12,268 bases of DNA from Pseudomonadota bacterium (GTDB taxonomy: Bacteria; Pseudomonadota; Alphaproteobacteria; Acetobacterales; Acetobacteraceae), in the NCBI GenBank assembly GCA_021841985.1, contig JAKCCP010000163.1, forward strand, positions 1 through 12,268, in the 5' to 3' direction. Positions 8,401-12,268 of the stretch are shown in pieces. The position numbers were made by a program, and so were the translations under genes. Below the pieces are notes generated by a model, which had not been told where the DNA came from, made no database searches, and worked only from the letters and a program-made list of their open reading frames with translations. The number at the start of each line of letters is the position of its first letter. Position 1 is the stretch's first letter.

Positions 8401-8666
8401 TTGCCGTGATGAACAAGGTTCTCGAAGGAAGGCCGCATTGCGTCGACGCGATCCGCTCGGGCGAGGTGCAACTGGTGATCAATACCGCCTCGGGCGCACA
8501 ATCGGTAAGCGATAGTTTCGATATCCGCCGCAGCGCGCTCACCCATGGCGTGCCGCACTACACCACGATCGCCGGCGCCCGGGCGGCGGTGCACGCGATT
8601 GCGGCGCTGCGCGCGGGAAAGCTTGAAGTCGCGCCGCTACAAGCGTATTTTCAGGGGCCGTTCTGA
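5424..8666 (+). CDS. carB: Carbamoyl-phosphate synthase large subunit CarB
   Basis: Complete at 1080 residues (E. coli 1073). It makes carbamoyl phosphate from bicarbonate, ammonia and two ATP, with CarA. The first ATP-grasp half (about 1-400) starts [24 protein letters not shown] and carries E299/N301 in [20 protein letters not shown]. An oligomerisation segment follows (about 400-555). The second half (about 556-940) repeats the pattern: [21 protein letters not shown], and E846/N848 in [20 protein letters not shown]. The C-terminal MGS-like allosteric domain (about 940-1080) includes [16 protein letters not shown] and [14 protein letters not shown]. Of the residues remembered as contacting UMP in the E. 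coli enzyme, the lysine (K998 here) is kept. The positions equivalent to His995 and Thr1017 are L1000 and A1022, so nucleotide control may differ. It follows carA after 3 bases; greA follows after 150 bases. Confidence 0.98.
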   Translation: MPKRTDIHSILIIGAGPIVIGQACEFDYSGAQACKALREEGYRVVLVNSNPATIMTDPGMADATYIEPITPEIVEKIIARERPDAVLPTMGGQTALNVAMQLAKSGVFEKYGVELIGARAEVIDRAEDRLKFRDAMAAIGIASPKSAIAHSHEEARAALMEIGLPAVIRPSFTLGGTGGGIAYNREEFDQIVTGGLAASPVAEVLIEESVLGWKEFEMEVVRDCADNCIIVCAIENIDPMGIHTGDSVTVAPALTLTDKEYQRMRDASIACLRAIGVDTGGSNVQFAVNPQDGRMLIIEMNPRVSRSSALASKATGFPIAKIAAKLAIGYTLDELTNDITGTTPASFEPVIDYVVIKIPRFTFEKFPGTPALLSTSMKSVGEAMAIGRCFAEALQKGLRSMETGLAGLDEIAAPGDGGADAFRAALSTPRPDRLLVAAQALRAGLSVADIHDACKIDPWFLREAARIIAAEAEIKARGLPKDAQVLRSYKALGFSDARLAALTQRPESEVSALRARLGVLPVYKRVDTCAAEFSSATPYMYSTYEGGFGAPVCEAMPSAREKIVILGGGPNRIGQGIEFDYCCVHAAYALREAGFETIMVNCNPETVSTDYDTSDRLYFEPLTAEDVIALIRREQANGKVLGCIVQYGGQTPLKLSQALARAGIPILGTSAESIDIAEDRERFQGLLQNLSLLQPENGIARSIMEAEGVAERIGFPVVIRPSYVLGGRAMEIVHDRAGLARYMREAVKVSGDNPVLIDRYLADAIEVDVDCIADGSHVYVAGVMEHIEEAGIHSGDSACALPPYSLPPAIVTELKAETEALARALNVVGLMNVQYAIQGDAIYVLEVNPRAARTVPFVAKATGVAVAKLGALAMTGIKLDPAALDGHAIAPHVAVKEAVFPFARFPNVDVILGPEMKSTGEVMGIDTSFERAFAKAQLGAGVILPETGTVFLSVKDTDKQAVVSLGRRLIEMGFTVRATRGTAQRLREAGLAVAVMNKVLEGRPHCVDAIRSGEVQLVINTASGAQSVSDSFDIRRSALTHGVPHYTTIAGARAAVHAIAALRAGKLEVAPLQAYFQGPF

Positions 8667-8816
8667 ACTGCGCTGCGGCTGGGCGGGTGGGTTGCTTCTG
8701 GCTCGCCGTCCCCGGCCGTGGCGGTCTTGTCTGTGGCGTTCCATCCCAAGGCGCGTCGCAGATCGCCGATTATCTGGAACACGCCCGTCTCAGCGGGAGG
8801 ATCGAGGGTTAGCGCC

Positions 8817-9290
8817 GTGCAGAAGTTTCCGATGACCGCCCCAGGCCTGCAGCGGCTTGAAGAAGAACTGCGCCAGCTCAAATCCGTCGAGCGGCCAGCG
8901 GTGATCCGCGCCATCGCCGAGGCGCGCAGCCATGGTGATCTCTCGGAAAACGCTGAATACCACGCCGCGCGCGAACGGCAGTCCTTCATCGAGGGCCGCA
9001 TCGCCGAGCTCGAGGAAATTGTCGGCGCCGCCGAGGTCATCGACCCCGCGCTACTCTCCGGCGATCAGGTGAAGTTCGGCGCCATGGTTCGCCTGATTGA
9101 CGAGGAAACCGAGCGTGAGGCGACCTATCAGATCGTCGGCATGCACGAGGCCGACATCAAATCCGGCCGCCTCTCGGTCTCCTCACCGCTCGCCAAGGCG
9201 CTGATCGGTAAGAAGCCGGGCGATTCCGTCTCGGTGCCGGCGCCTGGTGGCGATCGCAGCTACGAGATCCTCAGCGTCCGTTTCGGCTGA
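8817..9290 (+). CDS. greA: Transcription elongation factor GreA
   Basis: Rescues backtracked RNA polymerase by stimulating transcript cleavage through its secondary channel. From GTG 8817 it has 157 residues (E. coli 158). The N-terminal coiled coil has [32 protein letters not shown] and [17 protein letters not shown]. The tip acids fall at D41 and E44, exactly as in E. coli, which supports the GTG start. The C-terminal FKBP-like domain has FGATV-type [40 protein letters not shown] and [18 protein letters not shown] stands 8 bases before the GTG. The frame is open 33 codons upstream, but that stretch is not GreA-like. It follows carB at 150 bases, an order common in alphaproteobacteria, and precedes the dehydratase gene by 6 bases. 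No clear promoter or terminator was seen in the 150-base gap. Confidence 0.96.
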   Translation: MQKFPMTAPGLQRLEEELRQLKSVERPAVIRAIAEARSHGDLSENAEYHAARERQSFIEGRIAELEEIVGAAEVIDPALLSGDQVKFGAMVRLIDEETEREATYQIVGMHEADIKSGRLSVSSPLAKALIGKKPGDSVSVPAPGGDRSYEILSVRFG

Positions 9291-9296
9291 CCAAGC

Positions 9297-10520
9297 GTGA
9301 GTGTCACCCTTGCCGATGTCGAGGCAGCGGCAACGCGCATCCACGGGCGGGTGCTCGTCACACCGAGCCTTTTTTCCGACACGCTTTCGCGTGCCACCGG
9401 CGCACAAATTTTTCTCAAGCTTGACAATCTTCAAGCCACCGGCGCCTTCAAGGAACGTGGCGCGGCGAACCGCTTGGCACTGCTCTCGCCCGAGGAGCGC
9501 GGGCGCGGCGTCATCGCGGTCTCCGCCGGCAACCACGCCCAGGCGGTGGCGCGGCACGCTAACCTCTCCGGCATCGCTGCCACCATCGTCATGCCGCGAT
9601 TTACCCCCGCAACCAAGGTGACGCGCACCCGCGGCTGGGGCGCCCTGGTGCTGCTGCACGGCGACACCCTCGCCGAGGCCGCCTCCGAAGCCCATCGCCT
9701 CGCCGAAAGCCGTTCCCTGGTTTTCATCCATCCCTATGACGACGCCGCGATCATCGCCGGACAGGGAACGCTCGCGCTCGAATTTCTCGCCGCCATCCCC
9801 GATCTCGACGTGCTCGTCGTCCCCGTCGGTGGCGGCGGGTTGCTTGCAGGCTGCGCCGTTGCCGCCACCGCGCTTCGCCCCGGCATCGAGGTTATCGGCG
9901 TCGAGGTCGCGGCCTATGCAGCCCTCGCCCAGCGTCTCGCCGGTGCGCCGGTCGCGGTCGGGGGCCAAACCATTGCCGAGGGTATCGCGGTGCGCGATAT
10001 CGGCGAAATCCCGCTGGCGCTGATCCGCCGGCACGTCTCCGACGTGCTCATCGTCCCCGAGCGCGCCATCGAACAGGCGATCGCACTGCTCGCCGAGGGC
10101 GCCAAGGTGGTGGCCGAAGGGGCAGGGGCGGCCGGGCTTGCCGCGATCATCGCCTTTCGCGAGCGCTTTGCTGGGAGGCGCGTCGGCGTGGCCGTCTGCG
10201 GCGGCAATATCGATGCGCGCATTCTCGCCAACGTGCTGCTGCGCAATCTGCTGCGCGACGGGCGGCTGTTGCGGCTACGCCTCGAAATCCCTGATCGGCC
10301 CGGCGTGCTCGCCGATATCGCCGCCACCATCGGCAATGCCGGCGGCAATATCATCGACGTCTCGCACCACCGGCTCTTCGCCTCGCCCAGCGTGCAATCG
10401 GCGGAACTGGAATTGATGGTGGAGGCACGCGACACGCCGCATGGGGACGCCATCGTCGCGGCGCTGGCCGCGACCTATACGATCCGCCGCATCGCCGGCG
10501 AAGCGAGCGGGTTCAGCTAG
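9297..10520 (+). CDS. Threonine ammonia-lyase (threonine dehydratase), PLP-dependent, with C-terminal ACT domain
   Basis: Deaminates threonine to 2-oxobutanoate (often serine too), the first step toward isoleucine or in threonine breakdown. The 407 residues have a fold-type II PLP domain: Lys52 in LQATGAFKERGA forms the Schiff base, SAGNHAQAVA binds the substrate side, and PVGGGGLLAG grips the PLP phosphate. The region around AICGGN-type VCGGNID closes the site. An ACT domain follows (about 330-400: LRLRLEIPDRPGVLADIAATIG, GGNIIDVSHHR). Size and single ACT domain fit the TdcB/short-IlvA type rather than the longer E. coli IlvA with two. The segment before the lysine reads KLDN instead of the common KxEN. 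The start is a GTG, 6 bases after the greA stop, with only a weak Shine-Dalgarno, so it is probably translated by coupling. It ends the plus-strand run. Whether it is biosynthetic or catabolic cannot be told; racemase or serine dehydratase relatives are less likely given the ACT domain. Confidence 0.92.
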   Translation: MSVTLADVEAAATRIHGRVLVTPSLFSDTLSRATGAQIFLKLDNLQATGAFKERGAANRLALLSPEERGRGVIAVSAGNHAQAVARHANLSGIAATIVMPRFTPATKVTRTRGWGALVLLHGDTLAEAASEAHRLAESRSLVFIHPYDDAAIIAGQGTLALEFLAAIPDLDVLVVPVGGGGLLAGCAVAATALRPGIEVIGVEVAAYAALAQRLAGAPVAVGGQTIAEGIAVRDIGEIPLALIRRHVSDVLIVPERAIEQAIALLAEGAKVVAEGAGAAGLAAIIAFRERFAGRRVGVAVCGGNIDARILANVLLRNLLRDGRLLRLRLEIPDRPGVLADIAATIGNAGGNIIDVSHHRLFASPSVQSAELELMVEARDTPHGDAIVAALAATYTIRRIAGEASGFS

Positions 10521-10551
10521 CCGGCACGGGTTTGCGTTTCACAAAAAAGAC

Positions 10552-10603
10552 GCAGGAGGCTTTGCCCCCTGCATCCCAACCAAAGGCGAAGCCTTTGGAA
10601 ACC
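10552..10603 (+). repeat. Dispersed two-hairpin palindromic repeat, copy B (possible bidirectional terminator)
   Basis: In the 96-base convergent gap between the dehydratase and hsp20 lie two hairpins. One is a 9-bp stem with one mismatch and a TTT loop (10552-10572); the other is a perfect 8-bp stem CCAAAGGC-GAA-GCCTTTGG (10580-10598), followed by AAACC. It is the reverse-oriented relative of the element at 3903-3955. Its position between two gene ends suggests it may stop transcription from both sides, but there is no T-run of normal length. Confidence 0.65.
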
Positions 10604-10616
10604 GTCCTGAAAAAAC

Positions 10617-11069
10617 TCAGGCGGCGTGGGCGATGGTGCGTGGAGCTTCGCCCGTTTGGATCGCGACGCGGCGCGGCTTCAGGCTCTCGGGCACGACGCG
10701 CTTGAGATTGATGTGCAACAGCCCGTTCTGCATCTCCGCCCCCTCGACCATGATGTGATCGGCGAGCACGAAACGACGCTCGAACGCACGCCCGGCAATA
10801 CCACGATAGAGCACCTCGGTCTTCTGCGCTTCGTTCGCGGTGCGGCCGGTCACAACCAACGTGTTATCCTGCACCGTGAGGTCGAGATCGTCCTGACTGA
10901 ATCCCGCGACCGCCATCGTGATGCGGTAGCTGTCCTCACCGAGCTTCTCGATATTGTAGGGCGGATAGGCCGACGCCTCGGCGCCTGTCTGAACGCTGTC
11001 CATCAACCGGGCCAAACGGTCGAAACCGATCGCGGTGCGGAACAGCGGCGCGAAATCAAAACTCGTCAT
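10617..11069 (-). CDS. Small heat-shock protein, Hsp20/IbpA family
   Basis: An ATP-independent holdase that binds unfolding proteins in the cytoplasm and keeps them refoldable by the DnaK and ClpB systems. The 150 residues start MTSFDFAPLFRTAIGFDRLARLMDS, typical for IbpA-like proteins. The alpha-crystallin domain (about 35-130) follows: YPPYNIEKLGEDSYRITMAVAGF, LDLTVQDNTLVVTGR, YRGIAGRAFERRFVLADHI, and NGLLHINLKRVVPES near the end. The short tail has RRVAI as a possible I/V-x-I-type contact. The ATG at 11069 has GGAGG 8 bases upstream; a start five codons earlier would place the Shine-Dalgarno inside the gene. It is downstream of rpmE on the same strand but has its own heat-shock-type promoter and a ROSE-like leader, so expression is probably heat-induced at both transcription and translation. 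Confidence 0.95.
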   Translation of the reverse strand: MTSFDFAPLFRTAIGFDRLARLMDSVQTGAEASAYPPYNIEKLGEDSYRITMAVAGFSQDDLDLTVQDNTLVVTGRTANEAQKTEVLYRGIAGRAFERRFVLADHIMVEGAEMQNGLLHINLKRVVPESLKPRRVAIQTGEAPRTIAHAA

Positions 11070-11128
11070 CGAACAAACCTCCATTATCCAGCAAGGTTTT
11101 ACCGCGGACCGCCCAAACGGGCCGGCCC
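11070..11128 (-). ncRNA. ROSE-like RNA thermometer in the hsp20 leader
   Basis: The last hairpin before the hsp20 ATG (minus strand, 11099 to 11075) pairs AAACCUU with the Shine-Dalgarno-bearing GGAGGUUU, using the sequence CCUUGCU. This contains the U(U/C)GCU motif typical of ROSE elements, where a G opposite the Shine-Dalgarno makes the helix melt on heating. A strong second hairpin precedes it (11128 to 11106): GGGCC and GCCC pair with GGGC and GGUCC around a GUUU loop, with one bulged G. The leader from the predicted start is about 95 bases, within the usual ROSE range. ROSE elements are known mainly before alphaproteobacterial hsp20 genes. Confidence 0.65.
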
Positions 11129-11171
11129 ATTACCGATGCCGGAGCCTCTCTCGAGCACCCCGACAACGCTG

Positions 11172-11201
11172 AATATTGGCGAGTAAGCCCTGGCCTTCAA
11201 G
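11172..11201 (-). promoter_or_regulatory. Candidate RpoH (sigma-32) heat-shock promoter for hsp20
   Basis: On the minus strand, CTTGAA (11201-11196) is a full heat-shock -35 box. CCAATATT (11179-11172) is a fair -10 box, with a 16-base spacer. It begins 8 bases after the rpmE stop and predicts a start near 11165. The -10 deviates from the alphaproteobacterial CYTATNT consensus. Confidence 0.5.
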
Positions 11202-11208
11202 AGGGGCG

Positions 11209-11436
11209 CTATTTGCGCACGAGACCGAGACCGGCGAATTTCTTGTTAAATTTTGCAACCTGCCCGCCGCTATCAACCATGCGCTGCACGCCGGTCCAGG
11301 CGGGGTGGGATTTCGGGTCGATATCGAGACGCAGTGTGTCCCCCTCCTTGCCCCAACACGAGCGGGTGGTGAATTGGGTCCCATCGGTCATGATGACGGT
11401 GATGTCGTGATAATCGGGGTGAATGCCGGGCTTCAT
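11209..11436 (-). CDS. rpmE: 50S ribosomal protein L31 (bL31), form without zinc cysteines
   Basis: A small 50S subunit protein bridging to the 30S head. The 75 residues begin [19 protein letters not shown] and contain HPAWTGVQR and FNKKFAGLG, the standard bL31 pattern. The zinc-binding cysteine pairs of the E. coli protein are absent; only one Cys (in TRSCWGKEG) remains, and MTDGTQF replaces the CxC segment. This is the usual state in many alphaproteobacteria, so it is not a damaged gene. GGAG lies 7 bases before the ATG. It has its own candidate promoter upstream and is followed by the hsp20 promoter region. Confidence 0.97.
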   Translation of the reverse strand: MKPGIHPDYHDITVIMTDGTQFTTRSCWGKEGDTLRLDIDPKSHPAWTGVQRMVDSGGQVAKFNKKFAGLGLVRK

Positions 11437-11483
11437 CGCAGCGCTCCTCGCTCACCCGCCGATACCGACCGGCGGGAGGCGGC

Positions 11484-11512
11484 GTGATAGCCGCAACCCC
11501 ACCGGTTGGCAA
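11484..11512 (-). promoter_or_regulatory. Candidate sigma-70 promoter of rpmE
   Basis: On the minus strand, TTGCCA (11512-11507) and TATCAC (11489-11484) are 17 bases apart, giving a start near 11477 and a leader of about 40 bases. It lies just after the stop of the spy-like gene, so rpmE need not depend on that gene's transcript. Confidence 0.45.
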
Positions 11513-11521
11513 GCCGGGCGG

Positions 11522-12082
11522 TCAGTTCTGGCCAGGCTGCATCTGTCCGGGCGGCATCTGCCCTGGCGGCATCTGGCCATTCTGCATCATCCGCGCCCGC
11601 CGCCGCTCCTGCTGATAGCGGAAGGCATCATCCGCCGCCTTGCGCTGCTCCGGCGAGAGCGAGGAATAGACCGCCGTGAACGCCGGAATCAGGCGCTGCA
11701 TGTTGGCGACATGCGCCTCGGCGATCCGCTCATAGGATTGCAGGCTCTCGAGCGCCGTCATCTGATCGAAATGCGCCGCACGCTGCTTGAACAGCGCCTC
11801 CATGTTCGCCGCGTTCTCGCGCATTACCTTGGCCAGAGCCTGCCATTGCGGCTCCTGTTCCGGGGTGATTTTGAGCGTCTTGTGCATCTGCTCGATCTGG
11901 CGCTCGACCCGCTGCATCGGGTTGCCACCTTTGCCCGGCATCCCTTGCTCGGGCATCTGCATGTTCGGCATCGGCTGGCCCTCCATCTGCTGGGCGAGCG
12001 CGGGCAGGCTGAAGCCGAGCAGGGCGGCGAGCGGCAGCGCCAAGAGGCGGCCGCGCGGTTGGCGTCGGGAAATATATCTCAT
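11522..12082 (-). CDS. Spy/CpxP-like periplasmic protein (LTXXQ family), Met-rich
   Basis: A 186-residue exported protein. It starts with a signal peptide: Arg-rich n-region, hydrophobic LLALPLAALLGFSLP, and a likely cut after ALA30. The mature part is helical and carries the two motifs typical of Spy/CpxP: ITPEQEPQW near residue 74 and LSPEQRKAAD near 144. Spy-type proteins are ATP-independent periplasmic chaperones or envelope-stress and metal-linked factors; the exact role here is unknown. Unusual features are Met-rich ends: six Met within residues 33-56, and a C-terminal tail of GQMPP-type five-residue repeats plus MM at about 165. These could bind copper-like metals, but that is speculation. 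The ATG at 12082 has AAGGAG 9 bases upstream. rpmE follows 85 bases downstream. Confidence 0.85.
   Translation of the reverse strand: MRYISRRQPRGRLLALPLAALLGFSLPALAQQMEGQPMPNMQMPEQGMPGKGGNPMQRVERQIEQMHKTLKITPEQEPQWQALAKVMRENAANMEALFKQRAAHFDQMTALESLQSYERIAEAHVANMQRLIPAFTAVYSSLSPEQRKAADDAFRYQQERRRARMMQNGQMPPGQMPPGQMQPGQN
11531..11575 (-). repeat. 15-bp tandem repeats at the 3' end of the spy-like gene
   Basis: Three imperfect 15-base units, each with GCATCTG on the plus strand (11539, 11554, 11569), encode the GQMPP/GQMQP tail. Such a tract can change length in frame. Confidence 0.75.
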
Positions 12083-12268
12083 GCGTGATTTCTCCTTAGG
12101 TTCGCGGCCCCTGAGCGGGCACGTTCAGCGTCGAGAAGAGCTATAGCCCGAAACACGATGCCGCGGCGTTGCAAAATGTTGCGCACCCCGGGGCTGTGGG
12201 TGAAAAAAAATTCACTCAGCCCGGCAGATGCGCCCGCTGATATTGCACCGGCATCTCGGGCGCAACGA
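12083..12268. other. Region upstream of the spy-like gene to the window edge; no gene assigned
   Basis: It holds the ribosome binding site of the spy-like gene and presumably its promoter; a TATAGC lies near 12140 on the minus strand but has no good -35 at normal spacing. At the far edge, a minus-strand frame of 17 codons ends at a TGA (12218-12216) with PVQYQRAHLPG as its tail. It could be the end of a gene beyond the window but is too short to name. A plus-strand frame from about 12157 also stays open to the edge without a Shine-Dalgarno sequence. Confidence 0.4.
12203..12261 (-). terminator. Possible intrinsic terminator of a gene entering from the right
   Basis: An 11-bp stem with a two-base bulge (12261-12251 with 12231-12219 on the minus strand: GCCCGAGATGC with GCATCTGCCGGGC) is followed after 8 bases by eight T (12210-12203). 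The gap before the T-run is longer than usual and the stem overlaps the tail of the edge reading frame, so this is weak. Confidence 0.3.

Noticed and set aside
7839..8594. 251-codon minus-strand frame
   Set aside because: Shadow of carB; the CarB MGS domain on the plus strand is unmistakable.
8718..8816. 33-codon upstream extension of greA
   Set aside because: Not GreA-like; the GTG at 8817 has a Shine-Dalgarno and puts the catalytic acids at D41 and E44.
9183..10034. 283-codon minus-strand frame
   Set aside because: Shadow of greA and the dehydratase, with His/Gly/Arg-rich low-information sequence.
11423..12088. 221-codon plus-strand frame
   Set aside because: Antisense to the Spy-like gene, which has a signal peptide, family motifs and a strong Shine-Dalgarno.
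12216..12268. Minus-strand tail of 17 codons as a gene end
   Set aside because: Too short to identify; kept only as a remark for the window edge.
1..12268. CRISPR array, tRNA/rRNA, insertion sequence, phage or toxin-antitoxin genes
   Set aside because: No regularly spaced repeats, cloverleaf signatures, transposase motifs or terminal inverted repeats were seen; the HTH at 4041 resembles an antitoxin-type fold but has no toxin partner.

Overview
The window is about 12 kb of high-GC chromosome carrying housekeeping genes. The gene order (yqeY-dnaG-rpoD diverging from carA-carB-greA), the alphaproteobacterial form of ribosomal protein bL31 without the CxxC zinc pairs, and intergenic two-hairpin repeats built on CCAAAGGC/GCCTTTGG all suggest an alphaproteobacterium. 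My best guess is Acetobacteraceae or a relative; this is inferred from remembered family features, not a search.

Layout. (1) 1-3879, minus strand: yqeY (GatB/YqeY-like), dnaG (primase) and rpoD (main sigma factor, cut off by the left edge), a tightly packed macromolecular-synthesis operon with a TGATG overlap between yqeY and dnaG. (2) 3880-4040: a divergent control region with one two-hairpin repeat, two nearly identical 15-bp palindromes 36 bp apart, and a candidate promoter whose spacer holds the second palindrome. (3) 4041-10520, plus strand: a small helix-turn-helix (HTH) reading frame running in frame into carA, then carB, greA and a threonine dehydratase with an ACT domain. (4) 10521-10616: a convergent gap with a second, inverted copy of the two-hairpin repeat. 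(5) 10617-12082, minus strand: a Spy/CpxP-like periplasmic protein, rpmE, and an Hsp20 gene with a ROSE-like RNA thermometer and a heat-shock-type promoter. (6) 12083-12268: upstream region of the spy-like gene plus an unassigned edge.

The most unusual point is the start of the car operon. A Cro/YdaS-like HTH of about 60 residues lies directly before CarA with no stop codon between them. A run of seven C sits at the junction. Losing one C would end the HTH gene at a TGA overlapping the CarA start (ATGA), which has its own Shine-Dalgarno sequence. Together with the paired palindromes just upstream, this looks like an autoregulated HTH-CarA module that may be fused, switched by slippage, or artificially fused by a one-base error. 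Nothing else resembles a mobile element, CRISPR array, RNA gene or defence system.
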